Origin: Hyphomicrobiales bacterium
Lineage (GTDB): Bacteria > Pseudomonadota > Alphaproteobacteria > Rhizobiales > HXMU1428-3
Assembly (NCBI GenBank): GCA_021775385.1
Contig: JAJFHW010000317.1
Span: 1-15,922, forward strand
Length of the DNA: 15,922 bases
Reading direction: 5' to 3'
The notes beneath the pieces are model-generated. The model was not told the DNA's origin. It did not search any database and worked only from the letters and a program-made list of their open reading frames with translations. A program made the translations under genes and the position numbers. Positions 1-7,692 of the stretch are shown piece by piece (positions within the stretch are counted from its first letter, which is position 1; the number at the start of each line of letters is the position of its first letter).

Positions 1-183
1 GGAGCCATCTGGCAAAACACAGCAAATGAAGTTGTGGCGTTAGCAGCCTTTAAAGAAGGTAAATATGATAGTGCAAAAACTAGGTTTTCAGATATTTTAA
101 CGAATAAATCTACTCCAAGTGCCTTAAAACGTCGTGCGCAAGTGATGATGGATGTCATCGCAACACGCCAAGCTCAAAAATAA
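1..183 (+). CDS. C-terminal end of a YfgM-like TPR protein (partial)
   Basis: The reading frame is open from the first base and ends at TAA 181-183, giving the last 60 residues of a protein whose start lies outside the window. The visible part has the helical, Ala-rich pattern of the end of a tetratricopeptide (TPR_21/YfgM-like) protein: an aromatic/Asn patch, an ALAAFKEGKYDSAKTRF helix pair, then a short KRRAQ helix and a basic tail. Genes of this type commonly lie directly before bamB and der in alphaproteobacteria, which is the order here. The family is an inner-membrane-anchored periplasmic protein linked to the Sec translocon and envelope quality control. The assignment rests on this short tail plus gene order. 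The last codons and stop (CTCAAAAATAA, 173-183) are repeated 15 bp downstream at 188-198, a small duplication over the stop. Confidence 0.6.
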   Translation, partial: GAIWQNTANEVVALAAFKEGKYDSAKTRFSDILTNKSTPSALKRRAQVMMDVIATRQAQK

Positions 184-482
184 CCGCCTCAAAAATAATT
201 GAAAGTTCAAGCGGTTCAAGTTTAAGTGCATTGAACGAATGAACGAAAGGCAGCTATTTTCAAAAGGAAGCTGAGCTGTTAACGTTTAAATGTCTGAAAA
301 ATGAAGGTTTATTGGGGATTATCAGGTGAGCGAACGTCTAAAAAACATAGACGTTCTTAAATCATGGTAAAATAAAAACCTAATTTGATATTTGTTTTGT
401 TGCGTGAACTTCTTATGGGATGAACTTTCTTAGCTTGCCCTCAAAAATTGAGGTAAGCGGAAAAAATTGGGACTTCTTCTGA
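184..482. other. Intergenic region before bamB
   Basis: This is 299 bases without a supportable gene. It contains the duplicated CTCAAAAATAA (188-198), direct GTTCAAG copies near 205-220 that can pair with TTGAAC at 231-236, and one strong inverted repeat at 332-356 listed separately. No convincing -35/-10 pair was seen, so whether bamB has its own promoter here or is read from upstream cannot be decided. Confidence 0.5.
332..356. other. Perfect 9-bp inverted repeat (hairpin or operator)
   Basis: GAACGTCTA (332-340) is followed by a 7-base A-rich loop and its exact complement TAGACGTTC (348-356). It lies about 125 bases before bamB. There is no T-run after it, so it is a poor intrinsic terminator. 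It could be a regulator site or a leader hairpin. The pairing is seen directly; the function is not known. Confidence 0.45.
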
Positions 483-1922
483 ATGGCGATAAGCATAAAT
501 TTACGAAATTTAGCAGCAAACAAAATAGGTTTTGCCAAAATGGGGTTGAGAGAGCACAAAGCACTATCAATTAAACTTTGTGTTGCAACTCTTGGGCTCT
601 CGCTTATGAGCGGTTGCAGCACCATGGAAGATGTGACAGGGCTTGAATCACCTGAACTCCCTGAGCTTTCATTACCTAAGTTTTCAAATCCATTTAAAAA
701 ACCAGAGCCTAAATTACCCGGTGAACGCATCCCTGTGATGAGTGCAAAACGGGGCGGAGCACCTGAACTTGACGTTGGCGCAGCCACTGTCATTACAGCT
801 CTGCCGGTTATCACAGCGAATAGTGAATGGACACAGCCTGGTGGTTTGGCAAGCAACGCTCCAGGCCATTTAGCTTTCTCTAATGCGGCCGCAACAAGTT
901 GGAATGCTGACGCCGGCCGTGGCTCTAATAAAAAAAGTCGCATCGTAGCAAGTCCTATTGTCTATGGTGGCCGTGTTTTCACGTTGGATGCCCGTGGTAA
1001 AGTTAGCGCATTCTCTCAATCAAGTGGGTCTCTCATTTGGCGTGTGAAAATGACCCCAGGTCAAGAACGCGACTATGAAGGTTACGGTGGTGGCCTGGCC
1101 ATTGATGGTGGTCGGCTTTATGTTGCCACTGGCTTTGGTAAAGTACATGCTCTTAACCCAAGCACCGGCAAAGAAATCTGGGTACAGCCGATTGGCGAAC
1201 CTGTCAGAGCTTCACCGACAGCTACAAATGGCAAAGTATTTACAACAACAGCATTAGGTAGCTTCATTTGCCTCAACGCTGAGGACGGCTCTGTACTGTG
1301 GCGCTATCAAGGTTTACCTGAGTCAGCGTCTCTATTAACAAATGCCTCTCCAGCTGTTTCTGGAAACATAGTCGTCGCCCCATATTCATCAGGTGAAGTT
1401 GTTGCCTTTGATGTTGAAACAGGCACACCTGTTTGGACAGAAACTTTATCTCGCGCACAAAGAGGTAACTCTCTTTCAGCATTGCGCAATGCATCGCGTC
1501 CGGTCATTTCCAACAATATTGTTTACGCTGTTGGTCATGGCGGCAGAATGACAGCGTCTGCATTAAGAACGGGCGAACGTTTATGGTCGCATAATATCCA
1601 AGGTGTTCAAGCTCCCTGGGTAGCAGGTAGTACCGTTTATGTCGTTGATATCGGCGGTGAGTTGATGGCGTTAACTGCCAAAGGCGGAAAACTACTATGG
1701 CGTGCTAAATTGCCTGGTGGTGGTCGTTGGAGTGGACCTGTATTAGCAGGTGGACAATTATGGTTGGTCTCAACTAAAGGTATGTTAGTGGGTGTCAATG
1801 CAAAGTTGGGCTCTGTTGCAGTTAAGAAAAACTTGGGAAACAAAATGACAATTGCACCGGTTGTAGCTGGTGGTCGTATGTTCCTTTTAACAGATAAAGC
1901 AAAATTATTAGCTCTAAGATAA
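483..1922 (+). CDS. bamB: Outer membrane assembly lipoprotein BamB (PQQ-repeat beta-propeller)
   Basis: BamB is a periplasmic lipoprotein of the BAM complex, which helps BamA insert beta-barrel proteins into the outer membrane. The 479-residue product has a basic start, a hydrophobic stretch ending LSLMSGC (lipobox, Cys about residue 45), a Pro-rich linker, then repeated propeller blades of the PQQ type with xxGxLxW/ALNPSTGKEIW-like motifs from about residue 155 to the end. Length without the N-terminal extra fits the family. The start is uncertain: ATG 483 follows a stop codon directly and has no clear ribosome binding site, while ATG 540 (Met20) would give a more normal 27-residue lipoprotein signal. 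Its position between a YfgM-like gene and der is the usual alphaproteobacterial order. A strong terminator follows at 1988-2019. Confidence 0.9.
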   Translation: MAISINLRNLAANKIGFAKMGLREHKALSIKLCVATLGLSLMSGCSTMEDVTGLESPELPELSLPKFSNPFKKPEPKLPGERIPVMSAKRGGAPELDVGAATVITALPVITANSEWTQPGGLASNAPGHLAFSNAAATSWNADAGRGSNKKSRIVASPIVYGGRVFTLDARGKVSAFSQSSGSLIWRVKMTPGQERDYEGYGGGLAIDGGRLYVATGFGKVHALNPSTGKEIWVQPIGEPVRASPTATNGKVFTTTALGSFICLNAEDGSVLWRYQGLPESASLLTNASPAVSGNIVVAPYSSGEVVAFDVETGTPVWTETLSRAQRGNSLSALRNASRPVISNNIVYAVGHGGRMTASALRTGERLWSHNIQGVQAPWVAGSTVYVVDIGGELMALTAKGGKLLWRAKLPGGGRWSGPVLAGGQLWLVSTKGMLVGVNAKLGSVAVKKNLGNKMTIAPVVAGGRMFLLTDKAKLLALR

Positions 1923-1987
1923 AAATTAAAGTACTGCAATTGATTAAATAAGCAGATTTTTTCTAATCTTGGTTTAGCAAAAAAGTT

Positions 1988-2019
1988 ACAGGCTGTTCTT
2001 ACAGCCTGTTTTGCTTTTT
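1988..2019 (+). terminator. Intrinsic terminator after bamB
   Basis: ACAGGCTGT (1988-1996), loop TCTT, and its exact complement ACAGCCTGT (2001-2009) form a 9-bp stem followed directly by TTTTGCTTTTT. This is a textbook Rho-independent terminator and separates the TPR protein-bamB transcript from der. Confidence 0.9.
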
Positions 2020-2140
2020 AAAAAACAAAAAATTAAGTAAATTAAGCGCGCCTACGGTCTTTAAAATAACCGTCATTCAAGAAAGAATGAAATTCAAGGT
2101 GAAAAAAAGTGTGGCGCTAAATTAGGTTTTGAGAAATTTC

Positions 2141-3493
2141 ATGTCTTTTACAGTTGCAATTATGGGGCGCCCAAATGTGGGTAAATCCACCCTTTTCAAT
2201 CGGCTAGCAGGCAAAAGACTTGCGCTAGTTGACCCGCGCCCCGGCATGACCAGAGACAGGCGCGAAGCCGAGATCGAATTTGGTGATATTAAAGCCAAAT
2301 TAGTCGATACAGCCGGATTGGAAGAAGGCGAAGACACAAGCATTGAGGGGCGTATGCGCCGCCAAACTCAAGCAGCGATTGTCGACGCTGATATTATTCT
2401 TTTTCTGATCGATGCACGCGCTGGGCTCACCCCAGCAGATGAAGTCTTCGCAGAGTTAGCACGTCAAACAGGAAAGCCAGTTACCCTTATAGTCAATAAA
2501 TGTGAAGGTCGTTCAGGTGATGAAGGCTATTATGATAGTTATGCGCTCGGTATTGGAGATCCTATTGCAATTTCAGCTGAACATGGTGAAGGCATCGGTG
2601 AGCTCTATAGTGTTTTGGCTGAAGGTTATGAAATATGGAAAGCAAGTCAGGCTAACTTTCTAGAAGAAGAGAGCACACGTGCCTTAAAGGTTGCCATTGT
2701 CGGCAGACCAAACGCTGGCAAATCAACCATGGTCAATTTGCTTCTAGGTGAAGACCGGATGATAACTGGCCCTGAAGCTGGTTTGACAAGAGATTCTATA
2801 TCGATCGATTTCAATTGGGGCGACCGAAAGGTCCGTTTGTTTGACACAGCTGGCCTTCGAAAAAAAGCAAGAATTAAAGAACGGCCAGAAAAAATCTCAG
2901 TCTCAGATGCTGTCCGCGCAATTAAATTTGCTGAAGTTGTTATCTTATTGCTGGACGCTGATTGCCCACTTGAAAAACAAGACCTGACCATTTGTGACCT
3001 TGTCGCAGAAGAAGGTAGAGCATTGATAATTGCAGTGAATAAAATTGACTTGCAAAAAGACAACTCAAAATTCTTATCCGGCATCAGAGAACGTGTTGAA
3101 CGCCTTCTACCGCAAATTAAAGGCGTGCCAGTCATACCTGTATCGGCTCTGCATAATCACGGCGTCGAAAAAATGATGGATGCCGTATTTGAAGTTGAGG
3201 AAACCTGGAACAAACGCATTGGCACTTCAGCTCTCAATCATTTTTTACGAGATGCAATTGATAGACACACACCACCCGCTGTAAGTGGTCGCCGTTTGAG
3301 AATGCGTTATATGACACAAGTAAATGCACGTCCACCAACCTTCATTTGTTTTTGTTCTCGTCCAGAAGTGTTGCCTACGTCTTATGTGAGATATCTGGTA
3401 AATAGTTTGCGCGAGTCGTTTGATATTTGGGGTGTTCCTGTGCGCATGCATATGCGCAAGGGGAAAAACCCTTATGATAATAAAGATGAATAA
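2141..3493 (+). CDS. der: Ribosome-associated double GTPase Der (EngA)
   Basis: Der is an essential GTPase that acts in the maturation of the 50S ribosomal subunit. The 450-residue product has two tandem G domains and a C-terminal KH-like domain. Domain 1: P-loop GRPNVGKST (residues 9-17), DTAG (56-59), NKCE (119-122) in place of NKxD, as is common in the first domain. Domain 2: GRPNAGKST (188-196), DTAG (235-238), NKID (300-303). The KH domain covers roughly the last 110 residues. ATG 2141 is chosen because MSFTVAI is the usual alphaproteobacterial Der start; a TTG four codons upstream is possible but less likely. The gene follows the bamB terminator, so it needs its own promoter in 2020-2140, which was not identified. 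holC starts 26 bases after the stop. Confidence 0.96.
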   Translation: MSFTVAIMGRPNVGKSTLFNRLAGKRLALVDPRPGMTRDRREAEIEFGDIKAKLVDTAGLEEGEDTSIEGRMRRQTQAAIVDADIILFLIDARAGLTPADEVFAELARQTGKPVTLIVNKCEGRSGDEGYYDSYALGIGDPIAISAEHGEGIGELYSVLAEGYEIWKASQANFLEEESTRALKVAIVGRPNAGKSTMVNLLLGEDRMITGPEAGLTRDSISIDFNWGDRKVRLFDTAGLRKKARIKERPEKISVSDAVRAIKFAEVVILLLDADCPLEKQDLTICDLVAEEGRALIIAVNKIDLQKDNSKFLSGIRERVERLLPQIKGVPVIPVSALHNHGVEKMMDAVFEVEETWNKRIGTSALNHFLRDAIDRHTPPAVSGRRLRMRYMTQVNARPPTFICFCSRPEVLPTSYVRYLVNSLRESFDIWGVPVRMHMRKGKNPYDNKDE

Positions 3494-3519
3494 CTGATCG
3501 ATAGGGGAAAGAGGCACAG

Positions 3520-3978
3520 ATGGAGTTGTTATTTTATCATCTTGAACAAGCAACCCTTGAGCGTGTCCTACCTGATCTTTTGTCAAAGAGCTTAGAGCGG
3601 GGATGGCGAGCCGTCGTCGAGACAAATGAGAGCAAACAAATAGAGGCTCTCGATACAATGCTCTGGACTTACAGTGCAGATAGCTTCCTACCACATAGTA
3701 CGACAAATGAAACTTTGTCCGAAGAGGCGCTTAAAAACCAACCAATTTTAATCACTGACAAAGCTGAAAATTTAAACAATGCAAATATTCGGTTTTTCAT
3801 TGATAGTGGTGAAGTCACCGCTCATCAAGGCTATGAACGCCTGGTCTATATTTTCAATGGAAACAATGAACCCCATTTAAAAAGAGCTCGTGAACAATGG
3901 AAAGCTGCAAAAGCGGCTGAGATCGAGGCCACTTATTGGCAACAAAATGCGAATGGGCGTTGGGAAAAAAAGGCTTGA
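3520..3978 (+). CDS. holC: DNA polymerase III subunit chi (HolC)
   Basis: HolC is the chi subunit of the replicative polymerase clamp-loader assembly; it links the clamp loader to single-strand binding protein. The 152-residue product has the family pattern throughout: FYHLE at the start, LLSKSLERGWRAVV (about residues 21-34), the LWTY...SFLPH block (about 48-58), PILIT (about 75-79), and the C-terminal TYWQQ...GRWEKKA block. A GAGG ribosome binding site at 3511-3514 sits 5 bases before the ATG and decides the start. It is 26 bases after der and 45 before a methyltransferase gene, so the three may share a transcript. The last codons and stop are part of a hairpin (3972-3997). Confidence 0.93.
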   Translation: MELLFYHLEQATLERVLPDLLSKSLERGWRAVVETNESKQIEALDTMLWTYSADSFLPHSTTNETLSEEALKNQPILITDKAENLNNANIRFFIDSGEVTAHQGYERLVYIFNGNNEPHLKRAREQWKAAKAAEIEATYWQQNANGRWEKKA

Positions 3979-3997
3979 TCTGGTAAGTAGTCAAGCC
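3972..3997 (+). other. Hairpin spanning the holC stop codon
   Basis: GGCTTGA (3972-3978, including the TGA stop) pairs with TCAAGCC (3991-3997) across a 12-base loop, a perfect 7-bp stem. There is no T-run after it, so it is unlikely to end transcription fully. It could slow 3' degradation or attenuate reading into the next gene. The function is inferred only. Confidence 0.4.
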
Positions 3998-4023
3998 CTT
4001 CATAATAACAAGTTAGATCCAAT

Positions 4024-4803
4024 ATGAGTGATGATAAACGCAAAGAAGCCCGCCGCCGAGCTGACCGGATGCGCGCAGAGTTCAAAGAAAAACAAAAGCC
4101 ACTTGATTGGTTTGAAGCTCTATATCAAGAAGCTGACGGTGATCCTGGGCTAATTCCCTGGGGAGGAAGCGCCGAGGTTGGATCTCCTGGGCCGGGATCT
4201 CCTGGGCAAGAGGAGGGGCAAAACACCAAAATACAGAACCCATGGGCTCATGGACAAGCTCGTCTTCCACTTATTGAATGGTTAGATAGAGATGAGCAAA
4301 AAAAAGAGCTAAGCACAGCTGCAATACAACTAAAAGCCCTCGATGTAGGGTGTGGTTTAGGGCACAATGCAGTAGCGTTATACAAAGCTGGATATCAAGT
4401 CACAGCATTTGACATTTCCGAAACTGCGGTGAAGTGGGCCGCACGTAATGCCGCTCAATTGCCCATTGAGTGGACAACACAAAATTTATTAAACTTGCCA
4501 GAAGACTGGTCTGAAAAATTTGATTTGGTCAGTGAAACCTTCACCATTCAAGCGCTCTATGGAGCAGAAAGAGAAATGGCAATAAAGTCTCTCACAAAAC
4601 TCGTGGCCCCAAAAGGTAAATTGCTCATCATTTGCAGAGGTCGACGTGATGATACAATTCCAAAATCCCCGCCATTGCCATTAATGCCCTCTGAATTAGA
4701 TCAGATAGAAAATTTCGGATTTGTTTCAACATTCAGAAAAGACTATTTCGATAATAAAACACCATCCAATTTGCATTTTGTCGCAGAATTCACCAAGGTT
4801 TAA
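4024..4803 (+). CDS. Class I SAM-dependent methyltransferase with an inserted Gly/Pro segment
   Basis: This 259-residue protein has a charged Arg/Lys-rich N-terminal helix (residues 1-25), a short DWFEALYQEADGD motif region (28-40), then a Rossmann methyltransferase core: motif I ALDVGCGLG (105-113) for SAM binding, acidic motif II FDIS (129-132), and a later VSETFTIQAL segment in the motif IV place. The substrate is unknown. It may be a small-molecule methyltransferase of the Methyltransf_25/UbiG-like group. Between IPWGG (44-48) and NPWAHGQ (72-78) there is an unusual Gly/Pro-rich stretch, GSPGPGSPGQ, coded by a 15-bp tandem repeat; in relatives, as far as I know the pattern, the PW and NP motifs lie closer together. 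The ATG has only a weak ribosome binding site. It is probably cotranscribed with holC. Confidence 0.8.
   Translation: MSDDKRKEARRRADRMRAEFKEKQKPLDWFEALYQEADGDPGLIPWGGSAEVGSPGPGSPGQEEGQNTKIQNPWAHGQARLPLIEWLDRDEQKKELSTAAIQLKALDVGCGLGHNAVALYKAGYQVTAFDISETAVKWAARNAAQLPIEWTTQNLLNLPEDWSEKFDLVSETFTIQALYGAEREMAIKSLTKLVAPKGKLLIICRGRRDDTIPKSPPLPLMPSELDQIENFGFVSTFRKDYFDNKTPSNLHFVAEFTKV
4180..4209 (+). repeat. 15-bp tandem repeat inside the methyltransferase gene
   Basis: GGATCTCCTGGGC occurs at 4180-4192 and again at 4195-4207, 15 bp apart and in frame, coding GSPGP then GSPGQ. The related GATCCTGGGC lies at 4141-4150. Perfect identity over 13 bases suggests a recent slippage duplication. It lengthens a linker before the SAM-binding core. 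Confidence 0.8.
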
Positions 4804-4878
4804 CTTTCTTGATTCATGAGAAAAATCAGCAAAGTAAGTTGGCGCTGAGAAAGTTGCAAAGGGTTTCAGAGAAAACAA

Positions 4879-5499
4879 ATGCTTGAAATAATCAATTTAA
4901 AAAACGATATTTTTGGACCCGTAACTTTAGAAATTGAGCAGGGACAATCAATTGTTGTTCGTGGCCCATCAGGGTCTGGCAAAACAAGATTTATGCGCGC
5001 CATTGCAGATTTAGATGAAGCAACAGGTGATCTATTCCTGGGCGGGCAAGATAGAAAAGGCCTATCCGCTTATGAGTGGCGTAAAAGAGTAAGGTTTGTT
5101 TCAGCTGATAGCACATGGTGGTTTGATCATGTTGAGGAACATTTCAGTCAGGATTATGAACTCAAAGAGAATATGGACAAACTGGCCTTAAAACCAGAAT
5201 TGAAGGACTGGCACGTAAGTAAGCTCTCTACCGGTGAGAGGCAAAGGCTGGCTTTCTTAAGGGCCATTTCAGATGAACCCCAAGTACTCTTATTAGATGA
5301 GCCAACAAGTGCTCTTGACGAGAACTCCGCTGGGAAGCTTGAAGAAATGATTGGAGAAGTGAAGGCGAATGGCACAATTGTTTTCTTAGCCAGTCACAAC
5401 CCGGAACAAGTCAAAAAATTTGGCCCAAAAGAAATTGTATTTACAAAGCCCAAAGAAATTGTATTTACAAAGCATAGTGTTGAAGTCAACAATCTTTAG
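4879..5499 (+). CDS. fetA: ABC transporter ATP-binding protein, FetA-like
   Basis: This 206-residue ATPase is the nucleotide-binding half of a transporter whose permease is the next gene. Motifs in order: Walker A GPSGSGKT (about residues 29-36), signature LSTGERQR (about 116-123; LSGGE is more usual), Walker B VLLLDEPTSALD (about 135-146), and a switch His in ASHN. Size and pairing with a UPF0014 permease match E. coli FetA/YbbL, part of an exporter implicated in iron homeostasis and oxidative stress resistance; the substrate here is inferred from that. The C terminus carries an exact 8-residue tandem duplication (PKEIVFTK twice). The start ATG follows a modest purine-rich site (CAGAGA). It lies 75 bases after the methyltransferase gene and 64 before the permease start. 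Confidence 0.8.
   Translation: MLEIINLKNDIFGPVTLEIEQGQSIVVRGPSGSGKTRFMRAIADLDEATGDLFLGGQDRKGLSAYEWRKRVRFVSADSTWWFDHVEEHFSQDYELKENMDKLALKPELKDWHVSKLSTGERQRLAFLRAISDEPQVLLLDEPTSALDENSAGKLEEMIGEVKANGTIVFLASHNPEQVKKFGPKEIVFTKPKEIVFTKHSVEVNNL
5425..5472 (+). repeat. 24-bp in-frame tandem duplication in the ABC ATPase gene
   Basis: Two adjacent 24-base units, 5425-5448 and 5449-5472, differ only at one third-codon base (CCA/CCC). Each codes PKEIVFTK. Near identity at DNA level points to a recent duplication. It lies after all ATPase motifs, so the enzyme core is untouched. Confidence 0.9.
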
Positions 5500-5563
5500 C
5501 TCCTGAGGCGACTTCTCTACAATTGAAAAATTAAGCAAGGGCAAACATAAGTAAGTGCAAACA

Positions 5564-6364
5564 ATGGATTATATCAATTTAACATTTTACGATTTAGCGC
5601 TCGCCTCATCGCTCATCTTAATAAATGGCGGGATCTCCATTGCGCTAGGTTTAGGACTAGAGCGAACTCTATTAATCAATGCAGTTCGTATGACGGTGCA
5701 ATTGATGGCCATTGGTTTTGTCTTGAAGTTTATTTTCATGCAGACCAGCCCAGTCTGGACCATAAGTTTGGCGTTGATCATGGTCGCGCTTGCTGGGAAA
5801 GAAATTTTAAGTCGACAAACATACCAGTTAAAAGGAGTGAACGCCTATGGTCTGGGGGCTTCAACATTATTTTGTGTCGGCTTCATTTGCACTTTATTCG
5901 CTATTTTTCTGCTTGTGCAACCAGACCCGTGGTATTCACCACGCTATTTCTTACCAATATTAGGTATGATAATTGGTAATACCATGACCGGTATTGGTTT
6001 AGGAATGGAAACATTAACAACCTCAGTAAAGAGGGATATAAAACTAATCGAAGATCGCCTTGCTTTAGGTGAGCCAAGGTTTGTGGCCCTGGGCGATCAC
6101 GTTAAAAAAGCCATGAAGACAGGTATGATGCCGATTATCAACGCGATGGCAGCATCTGGTATCATCTCATTGCCAGGTATGATGACGGGGCAGATTATCT
6201 CTGGAGTTGATCCGATTGAAGCAACAAAATATCAATTGATGATTATGTTTTTAATTGCAGGTGGCACTTCACTTGGGACCACAGGTGGAGTTGTTGGAAT
6301 GGTGTATCTTTTAACAGACGATCGCCACAGATTGAGATTAGAGAGACTTAAAGAGCAAAAGTAA
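5564..6364 (+). CDS. fetB: UPF0014-family ABC permease, FetB-like
   Basis: This integral membrane protein of about 266 residues is the permease partner of the ATPase just upstream. It has about seven hydrophobic segments: roughly residues 10-30, 38-58, 65-82, 95-118, 128-145, a weaker one around 195-215, and 228-255. The family signature is clear: SPRYFLPILGMIIGNTM (about 127-143) followed by a Gly-rich GLGMETL helix. The GMM...SLPGMMTGQIISG region is also typical. E. coli FetAB exports iron; the same role here is inference. ATG 5564 is preferred; an in-frame GTG at 5555 would add three residues, and neither has a strong ribosome binding site. The gene ends 34 bases before the convergent tetR-type gene, with no obvious terminator between them. 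Confidence 0.83.
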   Translation: MDYINLTFYDLALASSLILINGGISIALGLGLERTLLINAVRMTVQLMAIGFVLKFIFMQTSPVWTISLALIMVALAGKEILSRQTYQLKGVNAYGLGASTLFCVGFICTLFAIFLLVQPDPWYSPRYFLPILGMIIGNTMTGIGLGMETLTTSVKRDIKLIEDRLALGEPRFVALGDHVKKAMKTGMMPIINAMAASGIISLPGMMTGQIISGVDPIEATKYQLMIMFLIAGGTSLGTTGGVVGMVYLLTDDRHRLRLERLKEQK

Positions 6365-6397
6365 CAGGGGTAAGTGTGTTTCTTAGCTTTCGTGAGA

Positions 6398-7039
6398 TTA
6401 CGGTCTTGCAAGAATGTCTTCTGAAACATAGCCCTTAATAAATAAGTGAACAGATCTTTGAGCAGCTTCTTGGATTAAAATTTCACTTGGTGAATAGTCG
6501 ATGTCAAACAAAGCCCTCAGATGTGTATCCCCCCGAACTAAGGATAAAAACTGACTTGCAGCTTGGTTGCTATTGCTGATGTCCAATAGATTAGCTTTAT
6601 TGGCAGCTTCCAAATAATTGGAAAGATAATCGCAAATTTTAGCATGACCTGAATAATAAAACTGTTTTGCAACTTCTTGCGCGCGAGAAGCCATTGAGAG
6701 GCACATTCTAAAATTGGCTAATTTATCTTGCTCTAGAGTAATCTTTAAATAATTCTCTCCAATTTGAGAGAGTAATTTTTCTAATTCTTCAATGTTTTCT
6801 AGAATAATCGGGTTGTCGCTAATTGTGGCGTGAACAAGTTGTTCCGAGAGGTCTTCAGAAATAGCTATGAACAACTCTCTCTTACCGCCAAAAATGGTAT
6901 AAATCGCTGTTTTCGAAACACGAGCATTTTTAACAATGTCATCTAGGCGTGTCTCATCATAGCCCTTCAACAGAAATTGCTCTGAAGCTGCTTTCAAAAT
7001 TCTTTGTCTATTTTCTTCAATATTCTTATTCAGTGTCAT
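6398..7039 (-). CDS. TetR/AcrR-family transcriptional regulator
   Basis: This 213-residue protein has an N-terminal TetR DNA-binding domain: a helix starting around RQRILKAASEQF (residues 11-22), then GYDETRLDDIVKNARVSKTAIYTIFGGKRELF, the helix-turn-helix and YxxFxxKxxL signature (about 26-57). The C-terminal part, with SLVRGDTHLRALF near residue 170, resembles the ligand domain of regulators that control efflux pumps. ATG 7039 is preferred to an in-frame TTG at 7081. The gene is convergent with the permease gene, so it need not control that pair. The sequence upstream holds an operator-like inverted repeat (7160-7184), but there is no divergent gene for over 600 bases. Likely self-regulated; the target is unknown. 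Confidence 0.87.
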   Translation of the reverse strand: MTLNKNIEENRQRILKAASEQFLLKGYDETRLDDIVKNARVSKTAIYTIFGGKRELFIAISEDLSEQLVHATISDNPIILENIEELEKLLSQIGENYLKITLEQDKLANFRMCLSMASRAQEVAKQFYYSGHAKICDYLSNYLEAANKANLLDISNSNQAASQFLSLVRGDTHLRALFDIDYSPSEILIQEAAQRSVHLFIKGYVSEDILARP

Positions 7040-7692
7040 ATTCCAGTAATTTCTAGTAGCAATATCAATACGACTTAACAATTTCTTAACTAATGATAGA
7101 TGGCCATAACAACTCAGGCGAAAGAAATCAATAACTTATTTAGTTTTGATCAAGAAAAAGTTGACACTATTTACATTAGTCAACCTATGGGTGTTGAAGC
7201 GTTAACCACGACAAGCTGCAACATTAAGTATTTATAAGTAAGAGAGCAAAGCGTAGTTACGTGAGTTTAAATACTAATAAACACTAGTTTTTCCATGCCG
7301 ATATTTTCATTTATTTCAGTAATCGATAAAATGGAATGAAACAGACGTGTGCCAATCCTCGATATAGCAAAAATATATTTTAATTTTAAAATTTCAACAT
7401 GGTTAGCAATTTATAAAGACAAAGCTTAACCCTGAATGAACAAACGTTGTGTTTTAAACGGTTTTAAAAAATATTACTTTAATTGTTTCGTTTTAATACA
7501 ATAAATGAAATTTGTTTGCTGTTTATTATCCAACTATTTTTACTGTATATTTGAATTATCGTGTCAAGTTACTGAATAGCCACAAAGGTAAAACCTTCAT
7601 CTGAGGTAAGTTATGGGCAGAAGAAGGTATGTTTAGTGCGTACAAAAACAAAGCGAATGCTTAAGTTTTTGTTCTAATTAGGGAAGAGTGAT
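7040..7692. other. Long AT-rich intergenic region without a supported gene
   Basis: About 650 bases between the TetR-type gene (minus) and the Sel1 gene (plus). It contains the operator-like inverted repeat at 7160-7184 and many short A/T-rich palindromes. A 16-codon reading frame starts at the ATG at 7187, just after the inverted repeat, but has nothing else to support it. No RNA gene or clear -35/-10 pair was recognised. It could be the scar of a lost target operon of the regulator; that is inference. Confidence 0.45.
7160..7184. promoter_or_regulatory. Operator-like inverted repeat upstream of the TetR-type gene
   Basis: GTTGAC (7160-7165) and GTCAAC (7179-7184) form an inverted repeat with a 13-base centre. 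A perfect -35-like TTGACA starts at 7161, although no good -10 follows on either strand. Spacing and position, about 120 bases before the repressor start, suit a TetR-family dimer site. No binding evidence exists in the sequence itself. Confidence 0.4.

Noticed and set aside
413..943. 176-codon open frame on the minus strand across the start of bamB
   Set aside because: It lies opposite the well-supported bamB gene, has no recognisable domain and no ribosome binding site; it is an antisense shadow.
2647..3135. 162-codon minus-strand frame inside der
   Set aside because: Fully antisense to a conserved GTPase domain; its Ser/Arg-rich composition is that of a reversed coding sequence.
6365..6397. 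Bidirectional terminator between the convergent fetB-like and TetR-type genes
   Set aside because: The 33-base gap has no inverted repeat with a T-run on either strand.
7187..7237. 16-codon open frame after the operator-like repeat
   Set aside because: Very short, no ribosome binding site and no conserved feature; not supportable as a gene.
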